From the NCBI RefSeq assembly GCF_021887715.1, contig NZ_JAIQXX010000001.1, forward strand, positions 278,299-342,298: DNA of 64,000 nucleotides, given 5' to 3'. Below the pieces are notes generated by a model that was not told the DNA's origin, searched no databases, and worked only from the letters and a program-made list of their open reading frames with translations. This document shows, piece after piece, positions 9,015 to 15,481 of this stretch; within the stretch, counting starts at the first letter, position 1, and each line of letters opens with the position of its first letter. Origin of the DNA: Winogradskyella immobilis. Lineage in GTDB: Bacteria > Bacteroidota > Bacteroidia > Flavobacteriales > Flavobacteriaceae. A program made the translations under genes and the position numbers.

Positions 9015-10928
9015 ATGAGCAACAACAACGAATTTGGGAACATTTCTTTCGACTTGCCAAAAAACCAATCCAATGTTATTAAAGTTATTGGTGTTGGAGG
9101 TGGAGGAAGTAATGCCATTAATCATATGTTTCAACAAGGCATTAAAGGTGTTGACTTTGTCATTTGTAATACAGATGCACAAGCACTTCAAAATAGCGGA
9201 GTACCTAATAAAATTCAATTAGGAGTTCACTTAACAGAAGGGCTTGGTGCTGGTGCAAATCCAGAAGTAGGCGAACAATCTGCCGTAGAAAGTCTAGAAG
9301 ACATTCGTCGTATGCTAGATACCAATACCAAAATGATTTTTATCACTGCTGGTATGGGTGGAGGTACAGGAACTGGTGCCGCTCCAATTATTGCTAAAAT
9401 GGCAAGAGAGTTAGATATACTTACTGTTGGAATTGTGACTATGCCTTTTCAGTTCGAAGGAAAAATGCGTAATGAACAAGCGCAAAAAGGAGTGGAGAAT
9501 TTGCGTCAACATGTAGATTCGTTAGTCGTAATCAATAATAATAAACTTAGAGAAGTTTATGGTAATCTAGGTTTTAAAGCAGGTTTTTCTAAAGCCGATG
9601 AAGTGTTGTCAACAGCATCCCGTGGTATAGCAGAAGTAATTACGCATCATTATACACAAAATATTGATTTACGTGATGCAAAAACAGTATTAAGTAATAG
9701 TGGTACTGCAATTATGGGTTCTGCGACATCATCAGGGCAAGCTAGAGCACAAGATGCTATTATGAAAGCCTTAGATTCACCATTATTAAATGATAATAAA
9801 ATTACTGGTGCCAAAAACGTATTGTTGCTTATCGTTTCTGGTTCTCAAGAAATTACTATTGATGAAATAGGTGAAATTAATGATCATATACAAACTGAAG
9901 CAGGTTTTGGAGCCAATATAATTATGGGTGTTGGTGAGGATGAATCGTTGCAAGAATCCATTTCTGTAACAATTATAGCCACTGGTTTTGATATTGATCA
10001 ACAAAACGAAATTTCTAATACTGAAGCCAAGAAAGTAGTTCATGCCTTAGAAGAAGATAATACTGAAGAGATTAGTGTACAAGAACGCGATCCGGCAATT
10101 ATAACACCAGATATTGTTTTAGAAAACGAAGAGGAAGCACCAATCATTCATACATTATTAGAAGATGATTTTGAAGAAGAACAATTGCCAGAAAATGAGC
10201 TTATAAAAACTACGGAAGCTATTAAAAACATCAATATTGTTTATGACGAAGTTTTAGATGTAAATACGGTTGAAGAAGATGATTTTGTAATTACTCCAAT
10301 TGAAAATAAAGAGGTTGAAACTAAACCAGAAGAAGTAGAAGAAGAGCAAATTACATTAACATTTAATTTACCTTTATCTGACATAGATAATGATAAAATA
10401 GAAGAACCAGAAACCAACGATGAAAAAATGCTGTTTCATTTAGATGAAGAGGTTAAAGAAATGGATGTTACAGATCCTGTAGAATTAATTTCAGTTACAG
10501 AAGTTAACGAAGAAGGTGAGAAGCGTTATGCTTTAGAAGAATTTACAACAGCAGATTCTTCAATTAATACAAATACAGAAACAGAAGTTAAAGAAGAGAT
10601 TGTTTTTGAAAAGAAAGTTCTGCCAGCTGAAGAAACAGAGGAAGTTCTTGAAGAAGAAATAGATCCAATTAACAGTCCAATTTCTGAAATCTTAAAAGCT
10701 AGAGCAGACGAGCGTCGTAAGAAAATGAAAGACTTTAATTATAAATTTAATAATGCTAAGATTGATGAGATTGAAAAGGAGCCAGCATATAAACGGCAGG
10801 GTGTAAATCTAGAAGATAGTCAACATTCTTCTGAGATAAATACGTCTCGTACATCTGTTGGTACTGATGATAATGATGATATTCAATTAAGAAGTAACAA
10901 TTCTTTTTTACACGATAATGTTGATTAA
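9015..10928 (+). CDS. ftsZ: Cell division protein FtsZ with a long acidic C-terminal region
   Basis: FtsZ is the tubulin-like GTPase that forms the division ring. The GTPase and C-terminal core occupy about 1-330. They show VIGVGGGGSNAINHM, the tubulin signature GMGGGTGTGAAP (113-124), and the T7 loop around NLGFKAGFSKADEVL. The protein is 637 residues against about 380-390 in E. coli or B. subtilis. The excess is a region of about 300 residues very rich in Glu and Asp, with a basic patch (ARADERRKKMKDFNYKF) and a short conserved-looking tail SFLHDNVD. Long FtsZ tails are known in Bacteroidota, so this is not a fusion artefact. It closes the cluster, with a terminator 39 bp downstream. Confidence 0.97.
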   Translation: MSNNNEFGNISFDLPKNQSNVIKVIGVGGGGSNAINHMFQQGIKGVDFVICNTDAQALQNSGVPNKIQLGVHLTEGLGAGANPEVGEQSAVESLEDIRRMLDTNTKMIFITAGMGGGTGTGAAPIIAKMARELDILTVGIVTMPFQFEGKMRNEQAQKGVENLRQHVDSLVVINNNKLREVYGNLGFKAGFSKADEVLSTASRGIAEVITHHYTQNIDLRDAKTVLSNSGTAIMGSATSSGQARAQDAIMKALDSPLLNDNKITGAKNVLLLIVSGSQEITIDEIGEINDHIQTEAGFGANIIMGVGEDESLQESISVTIIATGFDIDQQNEISNTEAKKVVHALEEDNTEEISVQERDPAIITPDIVLENEEEAPIIHTLLEDDFEEEQLPENELIKTTEAIKNINIVYDEVLDVNTVEEDDFVITPIENKEVETKPEEVEEEQITLTFNLPLSDIDNDKIEEPETNDEKMLFHLDEEVKEMDVTDPVELISVTEVNEEGEKRYALEEFTTADSSINTNTETEVKEEIVFEKKVLPAEETEEVLEEEIDPINSPISEILKARADERRKKMKDFNYKFNNAKIDEIEKEPAYKRQGVNLEDSQHSSEINTSRTSVGTDDNDDIQLRSNNSFLHDNVD

Positions 10929-10966
10929 TGATTAGTTAATCTTAAGTGCTTTAGCACAACAATTAA

Positions 10967-10999
10967 AACCCGAAAATCCCTCTAACTTTCGGGTTTTTT
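10967..10999 (+). terminator. Rho-independent terminator after ftsZ
   Basis: AACCCGAAA and TTTCGGGTT form a 9-bp perfect stem with a loop of about 14 bases, followed by TTTTT. It ends the long mur/fts transcript. Confidence 0.85.
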
Positions 11000-11048
11000 A
11001 ATACCCTATTTTTTGTTTACTATCCAAACATCAAATCAAATTCTTTAG

Positions 11049-11056
11049 TATCTTCG
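11049..11056 (+). promoter_or_regulatory. Possible -7 box upstream of the YqeY-like gene
   Basis: TATCTTCG matches the Bacteroidota -7 consensus TAnnTTTG except for one base. It lies 23 bp ahead of the ATG and just downstream of the ftsZ terminator, where a new promoter is needed. No convincing TTTG box is seen about 20 bp upstream. Confidence 0.35.
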
Positions 11057-11078
11057 CAGTTCAATAAATGAAAGTAAT

Positions 11079-11531
11079 ATGAGTTTACAAGTAGATATTA
11101 TGACTGCTATGAAAGCAGCAATGAAAGATAAAGATCAAACAGCATTAGCAGCATTGAGAGCTGTAAAATCTGAGATTTTATTAGCGCAGACGGCTTCTGG
11201 TACTAAAGAAGATTTATCTAAAGATGATGAAATTAAAATTTTATCTAAGCTTGTGAAACAACGTAAAGATAGTGCTACTATTTTTTTAGATCAAAATAGA
11301 ACAGATTTAGCAGAACCAGAATTGGCACAAGCTAAAATAATCAGTCAGTTTTTACCAGAACAATTAGATGAAGTTGCGATAACAGAAGTCGTTGTTAAAA
11401 CGATAGCAGATCTTGGCGCATCAGGTATGAAGGATATGGGGAAAGTTATGGGAATTGTAAACAAACAATTAGCTGGTAAAGCAGATGGAAAAACAATTTC
11501 TACTATTGTAAAAACACAATTAATGCTGTAA
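11079..11531 (+). CDS. GatB/YqeY domain-containing protein
   Basis: This 150-residue protein is a complete YqeY-family member, full length for the family. The family shares its fold with the C-terminal tRNA-binding tail of the amidotransferase subunit GatB. Typical segments are the start DIMTAMKAAMKDKD, TALAALRAVKSEI, EIKILSKLVKQRKDSA, QFLPEQLDE and the final MGKVMGIVNKQLAGKADGKTIS. The cellular role is not settled; tRNA or tRNA-synthetase-related activity is inferred for the family from the GatB similarity. It stands alone between the ftsZ terminator and the tRNA/GIY-YIG locus. The ATG is the first in frame after a plausible promoter. Confidence 0.9.
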   Translation: MSLQVDIMTAMKAAMKDKDQTALAALRAVKSEILLAQTASGTKEDLSKDDEIKILSKLVKQRKDSATIFLDQNRTDLAEPELAQAKIISQFLPEQLDEVAITEVVVKTIADLGASGMKDMGKVMGIVNKQLAGKADGKTISTIVKTQLML

Positions 11532-11546
11532 TTATACTTAAGAAAT

Positions 11547-11574
11547 GTTACCTTGAGCGCAGTCGAAAGGTCTT
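11547..11574 (+). repeat. Dispersed hairpin repeat, GAGCGCAGTCGA-loop family
   Basis: Copy with stem ACCTT (11550-11554), 12-base loop GAGCGCAGTCGA and stem AAGGT (11567-11571). It belongs to a family also present near 36.2 kb (two copies), 47.5 kb and inside a gene at 56.5 kb. It lies just upstream of the split tRNA locus. Confidence 0.75.
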
Positions 11575-11585
11575 TCATTTCATTA

Positions 11586-11637
11586 GGCCTCGTAGTTCAA
11601 CTGGATACCTGCCTGCCGCAGGCAGGGAATATCAGAT
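11586..11637 (+). pseudogene. Displaced 5' half of tRNA-Arg, interrupted by a palindrome
   Basis: GGCCTCGTAG to CTGGATA equals the acceptor strand, D stem and D loop of the intact tRNA-Arg downstream. After the 19-bp palindrome, GAATATCAGAT continues the D stem, anticodon stem and first loop base. Then identity stops. It cannot fold as a full tRNA, having no 3' half here. The copy ends exactly at tRNA position 32, the edge of the anticodon loop. Confidence 0.8.
11608..11626. repeat. 19-bp perfect palindrome inside the displaced tRNA half
   Basis: CCTGCCTGCCGCAGGCAGG is two 9-base inverted arms around a single central C. It splits the displaced tRNA fragment between the D loop and the 3' strand of the D stem and is absent from the intact tRNA copy. 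Its GC content is far above the surroundings, which suggests an independently inserted palindromic unit. Confidence 0.75.
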
Positions 11638-11643
11638 ATATAA

Positions 11644-11886
11644 ATGTATTATGTTTATGTAATAAAAAGTAAAGTAGATGATCGCCTATATAAAGGTATG
11701 ACTAAAAGGTTAGGAGAACGTATAAAAGAACATAATTCAGGTAAAACAAAATCAACTAAAGGTTACATGCCTTGGGAATTAGTATATAAAGAAATATTAA
11801 ATACAAGAAAAGAAGCTAGACAGCGTGAAAAATTTTTAAAATCAGGTAAAGGAAGAGATTTTTTAAAACAAATATTGGCCTCGTAG
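11644..11886 (+). CDS. Small GIY-YIG nuclease (UPF0213/YhbQ-like)
   Basis: The 80-residue protein is essentially a lone GIY-YIG nuclease fold. The GIY box reads YYVYVIKS (2-9), and the YIG box is degenerate, RLYKGMT. RIKEHNSG supplies the catalytic Arg, the WELVYKE strand follows, and EARQREKFLKSGKG supplies the metal-binding Glu. Length fits the small UPF0213/YhbQ group, for which nicking or DNA-repair-type activity has been proposed. The last three codons and the TAG stop (GCC TCG TAG) are the first bases of the intact tRNA-Arg gene, so gene and tRNA overlap by 10 bp. The start lies 6 bp after the displaced tRNA half. A homing-type role is inferred from this context only. Confidence 0.85.
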   Translation: MYYVYVIKSKVDDRLYKGMTKRLGERIKEHNSGKTKSTKGYMPWELVYKEILNTRKEARQREKFLKSGKGRDFLKQILAS

Positions 11887-11950
11887 TTCAACTGGATAGA
11901 ATATCAGATTTCGGCTCTGAGGGTTGGGGGTTCGAATCCCTTCGAGGTCA
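11877..11950 (+). tRNA. tRNA-Arg(TCG)
   Basis: A 74-base cloverleaf can be drawn. The acceptor stem GGCCTCG/CGAGGTC has one G-U pair, the D stem is GTTC/GAAT and the anticodon stem is TCAGA/TCTGA. The loop TTTCGGC gives anticodon TCG. The T stem GGGGG/CCCTT encloses loop TTCGAAT, and the discriminator base is A. CCA is not encoded. The first 10 bases are also the end of the GIY-YIG gene, and the first 33 bases (to loop position 32) are duplicated upstream. No promoter box is evident directly ahead, so it may be co-transcribed with the nuclease mRNA and released by processing. Confidence 0.9.
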
Positions 11951-11960
11951 CTACTATATT

Positions 11961-12009
11961 AAAAAGTTGTACATACAAATTTATTTTAATTTGTATGTAC
12001 AGCTTTTTT
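11961..12009 (+). terminator. Strong rho-independent terminator after tRNA-Arg
   Basis: AAAAAGTTGTACATACAAATT pairs with its near-perfect complement AATTTGTATGTACAGCTTTTT over about 20 bp (one wobble) around a short AT loop, ending in six Ts. The remaining roughly 180 bp up to the next gene are AT-rich, and I see nothing further in them. Confidence 0.85.
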
Positions 12010-12193
12010 GATTTAGAAAACAATATTATAGAGATAATGATTTTTTACTTTTAAATTAATTCTCTATACATTATTACTCATTTATTCATTGCACTTTATC
12101 GTTATGATATGTATTGATTTGTAATTTAACCTATATTCTGGCGTTTCATTTATTTAAAATAGTCTAGGGTTTTAGTTTTTATATATTTATCTT

Positions 12194-13051
12194 ATGATAG
12201 TAGCCATATGTCTTGAAGCAGAAATGAATCCAAAATTGCGATTAGCATTTTTAATGATCTTTTTTGTTGGTATGGCTATAATAATACTAAGTCGTTTTTA
12301 TGTGTATTTTGAGCAGGTTTATGCTTCAAAAAAGAAAAGACCATTCTTTTTGAATTTCTTTATTTTTAGAAATAAGTTAAAGGATGAACAAGAGTGTGTT
12401 TTAGAAAATCAGTTTACATTTTATCAACGTTTAACAGATAAGGAGAAAGCTGTTTTTAAGCATCGTGTAGCAAGATTTATAAAAGAAAAAGAATTTATTG
12501 GTCGGCAAGATTTAATCGTTACAGATGAAATTAAGACTCTTATTTCTGCTACAGCAGTTATGCTAACTTTTGGTTTTAAAAACTATTTATTAAACATTAT
12601 AAATACAGTAATTATTTACCCTGAATCTTTTTATTCAAAAATTAATGATGCCAATCATAAAGGGGAAATAAACCCTAGGTTAGGATTAATTGCTTTATCA
12701 TGGAAAGATTTTAAACGCGGTTTTGATATTAGTAACGACAATCTTAATCTTGGAGTTCATGAGTTTGGGCATGCACTGCATTTAAATAGTTTTAAAAACG
12801 ACGATATAAGTGCTATGATTTTTAGTGAAGGTTTTAGTGACTTAAAGACCTATCTCAGAGAAAATGAGTCTATAAGGCAAAAGCTAATTAAATCACATTA
12901 TTTTAGAGCATATGCATTTACTAATGAGTTTGAATTTGCGTCTGTACTTATTGAATGTTTTATAGAAACGCCCAAAATATTCAAATCACAGTTCCCTAAA
13001 TTATATCTGTTAACCAAACAGATGTTAAATTTTAATTTTGCGGGATATTAA
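12194..13051 (+). CDS. MtfA/M90-like membrane-anchored zinc peptidase
   Basis: The 285-residue protein has one N-terminal membrane segment (about 16-40, LRLAFLMIFFVGMAIIIL) and a soluble domain. That domain carries the zincin motif HEFGHALH (189-196) and a downstream acidic FSEGFSD segment that may supply a further ligand. The surrounding pattern (FYQRL..KEKAVFKHRV near 77-92, IYPESF, then GVHEFGHALH) resembles the M90 (MtfA) zinc-dependent peptidases. In enterobacteria MtfA acts on the glucose-control regulator Mlc, but that partner is not expected here, so the substrate is unknown. The ATG at 12224 (MNPKLR) is an alternative start nearer the membrane helix. Stand-alone gene. Confidence 0.75.
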   Translation: MIVAICLEAEMNPKLRLAFLMIFFVGMAIIILSRFYVYFEQVYASKKKRPFFLNFFIFRNKLKDEQECVLENQFTFYQRLTDKEKAVFKHRVARFIKEKEFIGRQDLIVTDEIKTLISATAVMLTFGFKNYLLNIINTVIIYPESFYSKINDANHKGEINPRLGLIALSWKDFKRGFDISNDNLNLGVHEFGHALHLNSFKNDDISAMIFSEGFSDLKTYLRENESIRQKLIKSHYFRAYAFTNEFEFASVLIECFIETPKIFKSQFPKLYLLTKQMLNFNFAGY

Positions 13052-13124
13052 TCTATAAAATAATGATTGCAAAATTTGAAAGGAAACTAAATCGTATTTA
13101 AATCTCAATTATCGGGTAAAAGTG

Positions 13125-13132
13125 TAAATTTG
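13125..13132 (+). promoter_or_regulatory. -7 box upstream of the epimerase remnant
   Basis: TAAATTTG fits the Bacteroidota TAnnTTTG consensus, 22 bp before the ATG. It suggests the shortened gene is still transcribed. Confidence 0.5.
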
Positions 13133-13154
13133 AATTTATTATAATTATAATTTA

Positions 13155-13625
13155 ATGTATACGATTACTATTGTTGCTGGAGCAAGACCAAATTTTATTA
13201 AAATTGCGCCAATCATTAACGCCATTAAAAAATCTAATAACAATATTACTTATAGATTAGTGCATACAGGTCAACATTATGATAAAAACATGTCAGGCAG
13301 TTTTTTTGAACAACTAAATATTTCTGAACCAGATATAAATTTAGGATGTTCAGGAGGTACACAAGCTGGGCAAACAGCAAGTCTTATGTTAGCTTTTGAA
13401 AAAGATCTTATAGAAAATCCTACGAATTTAGTTTTAGTTGTTGGTGATGTAACTTCAACTATGGCTTGTGCTATAGTGACTAAAAAACAAAACACTAAAC
13501 TAGCACATTTAGATGTGTTATATACTGACCAATGGAAAAAAGGACAAAATATACCTTTATGGGATGGAAAAGCAACCGAACGAATAGTTAATGTAATTAT
13601 AGAAAAACTTGAGGTTAAGAGTTAG
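13155..13625 (+). pseudogene. UDP-N-acetylglucosamine 2-epimerase (WecB-like), internally deleted remnant
   Basis: Residues 1-118 are a good N-terminal part of the non-hydrolysing UDP-GlcNAc 2-epimerase: TIVAGARPNFIKIAP, LVHTGQHYDKNMSG, LVLVVGDVTST, and TKLAH just before the expected catalytic region. After about residue 120 the protein jumps to the family's last segment, WKKGQNIPLWDGKATERIV. A normal enzyme is 360-380 residues; this is 156, so about 220 residues of the middle and C-terminal domain are missing, including most of the active site and nucleotide-binding region. The join is in frame with no stop. I judge it a decayed, non-catalytic gene; a short functional protein is possible but unproven. 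It converges on rpe with an 11-bp overlap. Confidence 0.8.
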
Positions 13626-14277
13626 CCAGGTATTTCAAATTTTTTATTGTTTCAGGTTGATTATCACTTTTAAATACATGGCTTCCGGCAACAAAAACAT
13701 TGGCTCCCGCATCTGCTAATTGCTTTATGTTTTTATCCGTAACTCCTCCATCAATTTCTATTAAAGTATCTAATCCTTGCTCATCTATCATTTTGCGAAG
13801 CTTTTTTACTCTTTTATATGTAATGTCTTCAAATTTTTGTCCACCAAACCCAGGATTAATGGACATTAATAAAATCATATAACATTCTGGTAAAATATCT
13901 TCAAGTACAGAAACAGGAGTCGTTAAATTTAAAACTATACCAGCTTTACAGCCTACATCTTTTATTTGTCTAAGTGTTCGATGTAAATGTACTGTAGATT
14001 CATGATGAACAGTAATGATATCTGCTCCAACTTTTGCAAATTCCTCGATATAACGTTCAGGTTTTTCTATCATTAAATGCACATCTAATGGTTTTGTTGC
14101 ATGCTTTTTAATAGCTTGTATTACAGGCATTCCGTATGAGATATTTGGAACGAAGTGACCATCCATAACATCGATATGAAACCAATCGGCATCACTATTA
14201 TTAACCATTTCAGTATCACGTTGAAGGTTGCCAAAATCGGCAGCTAGCATTGAAGGTGCAATTAAGTTTGAAGCCAT
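13615..14277 (-). CDS. rpe: Ribulose-phosphate 3-epimerase
   Basis: This enzyme interconverts ribulose 5-phosphate and xylulose 5-phosphate in the pentose phosphate pathway, in the cytoplasm. The 220 residues form a TIM barrel with the family motifs APSMLAADFGNLQRD, HIDVMDGHFVPNIS (metal-binding His and Asp), DVHLMIEKPE, the MSINPGFGGQKF phosphate/metal segment, and IEIDGGVTDKN with GANVFVAGSHVF. Length and motifs are complete. It is transcribed alone from a TAnnTTTG promoter 26 bp upstream. Its last codons overlap the convergent epimerase remnant by 11 bp. Confidence 0.97.
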   Translation of the reverse strand: MASNLIAPSMLAADFGNLQRDTEMVNNSDADWFHIDVMDGHFVPNISYGMPVIQAIKKHATKPLDVHLMIEKPERYIEEFAKVGADIITVHHESTVHLHRTLRQIKDVGCKAGIVLNLTTPVSVLEDILPECYMILLMSINPGFGGQKFEDITYKRVKKLRKMIDEQGLDTLIEIDGGVTDKNIKQLADAGANVFVAGSHVFKSDNQPETIKNLKYLANS

Positions 14278-14302
14278 TATAGAGTGTTGTGTTTTGTTTG
14301 TG

Positions 14303-14310
14303 CAAATGTA
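14303..14310 (-). promoter_or_regulatory. -7 box of rpe
   Basis: The minus strand reads TACATTTG, a TAnnTTTG match, 26 bp ahead of the rpe ATG. Confidence 0.55.
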
Positions 14311-14365
14311 AATAAAAAAGAGGTTTGATGTTCTTTTTTAGATGTAGTAAAGTAATATAAAAAGT

Positions 14366-14392
14366 GAACCCACGGTAATCAGCCGTGGGTTC
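14366..14392 (-). terminator. Rho-independent terminator, rpoD side
   Basis: GAACCCACGG and CCGTGGGTTC form a 10-bp perfect stem with a 7-base loop. On the minus strand it is followed by an A/T stretch containing ACTTTTTAT, so it can end the rpoD transcript. Confidence 0.75.
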
Positions 14393-14411
14393 TTTCATCA
14401 ATCAAAAAACG

Positions 14412-14498
14412 AACAGTTATGTTTTGTAACTGTTGTTACCTTTATTAGGTCGTAAATATGCTCAAACCTTACGTTAAAGAGTTTGGTGACTGAGCATA
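14412..14498 (-). other. Two further inverted repeats in the rpoD 3' region
   Basis: Between the rpoD stop and its terminator there are two more stems. AACAGTTA/TAACTGTT (14412-14419 with 14427-14434) is one. TATGCTCA/TGAGCATA (14457-14464 with 14491-14498) is the other, enclosing a possible inner pair AAAC/GTTT. Neither has a T-run. They may be 3'-UTR stability or processing hairpins, or part of a small RNA; nothing in the sequence decides this. Confidence 0.45.
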
Positions 14499-14505
14499 AT
14501 TAAGG

Positions 14506-15369
14506 TTAACCTAAATATGTTTTTAATATTTTACTTCGAGAGGTATGTTTCAACCTACGAATTGCTTTTTCTTTAATTTGTCTAACACGCTCACGAGTTA
14601 AGTCGAAAGTCTCGCCTATTTCTTCTAATGTCATAGGATGTTGATTTCCTAATCCAAAGTAAAGACGAATCACATCTGCTTCACGAGGTGTTAATGTTTC
14701 TAGAGCACGTTCAATTTCAGTACGTAAAGATTCATGTAATAAATCTCTATCTGGATTTGGTGATTCTCCACTTCGTAATACATCATATAAATTAGAATCT
14801 TCTCCTTCTACTAAAGGGGCATCCATTGAAACATGACGGCCAGAATTCTTCATAGATTCTTTTACGTCATTGATAGTCATATCCAATTCTTTTGCAATTT
14901 CTTCTGCAGAAGGTGGACGCTCATGACTTTGCTCTAAAAATGCAAATGTTTTATTTATTTTATTAATAGAACCAATCTTGTTTAGTGGTAAACGTACTAT
15001 ACGAGATTGTTCTGCTAATGCTTGTAAAATAGATTGTCTAATCCACCATACCGCATAAGATATAAATTTAAAACCACGAGTTTCATCAAAACGTTGCGCC
15101 GCTTTAATTAACCCCAAATTACCTTCATTAATTAAATCTGGTAGTGTTAAACCTTGATTTTGGTATTGCTTAGCCACAGATACAACAAAACGTAAATTTG
15201 CTTTTGTTAACTTCTCTAAAGCAATCTGGTCTCCAGCTTTAATTCGCTGTGCCAATTCAACCTCTTCGTCTGCTGTGATAAGATCTACCTTACCAATTTC
15301 TTGTAAATATTTATCTAATGAAGCAGTTTCTCTGTTGGTTACCTGCTTGGTTATTTTGAGTTGTCTCAT
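14506..15369 (-). CDS. rpoD: Primary RNA polymerase sigma factor RpoD (Bacteroidota short type)
   Basis: This is the housekeeping sigma-70 factor. The 287 residues lack region 1.1 and begin directly with region 1.2 ([18 protein letters not shown]). Region 2 is complete: [38 protein letters not shown] and the -7-reading [15 protein letters not shown]. Region 3 carries [14 protein letters not shown] and [13 protein letters not shown]. Region 4 has [19 protein letters not shown] and the helix-turn-helix [19 protein letters not shown]. The short form is the known primary sigma of Bacteroidota, which reads TTTG/TAnnTTTG promoters, in line with the boxes found across this window. It is monocistronic, with its own upstream box and downstream terminator. 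Confidence 0.96.
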   Translation of the reverse strand: MRQLKITKQVTNRETASLDKYLQEIGKVDLITADEEVELAQRIKAGDQIALEKLTKANLRFVVSVAKQYQNQGLTLPDLINEGNLGLIKAAQRFDETRGFKFISYAVWWIRQSILQALAEQSRIVRLPLNKIGSINKINKTFAFLEQSHERPPSAEEIAKELDMTINDVKESMKNSGRHVSMDAPLVEGEDSNLYDVLRSGESPNPDRDLLHESLRTEIERALETLTPREADVIRLYFGLGNQHPMTLEEIGETFDLTRERVRQIKEKAIRRLKHTSRSKILKTYLG

Positions 15370-15385
15370 GTATTTCCGATTTGTG

Positions 15386-15393
15386 CAAATTTA
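15386..15393 (-). promoter_or_regulatory. -7 box of rpoD
   Basis: The minus strand reads TAAATTTG, a full TAnnTTTG match, 16 bp before the rpoD ATG. The short leader implies little 5' UTR. Confidence 0.55.
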
Positions 15394-15481
15394 TTTAACA
15401 ACACTAATGTTGCTGTATAGTTATACGTAGCATTGCACAAAATGTTACAATAAATATAAAATATTTTTTGGTTTCATAAAA

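Larger units (their letters stand above)
11586..11909 (+). mobile_element. Putative GIY-YIG mini-element inserted in the anticodon loop of a tRNA-Arg gene
   Basis: Bases 1-32 of the downstream tRNA-Arg (11877-11909) also occur upstream (11586-11607 plus 11627-11637), identical apart from a 19-bp palindrome inserted in the upstream copy. Between the two copies lies only the 80-codon GIY-YIG nuclease gene. Without the palindrome the repeat-to-repeat period is 272 bp. This is the layout expected if a small element entered the tRNA at the anticodon loop and brought its own copy of the 5' half, restoring a complete tRNA. There is no integrase or transposase, so movement by the nuclease itself is inference. 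Confidence 0.6.

Noticed and set aside
9015..10928. FtsZ as a gene fusion because of its length
   Set aside because: The extra region is low-complexity acidic linker without a second domain, and long FtsZ tails are usual in this phylum.
11586..11637. A second functional tRNA gene
   Set aside because: Only the 5' half is present, and it is broken by a palindrome. No anticodon loop, T arm or 3' acceptor strand follows.
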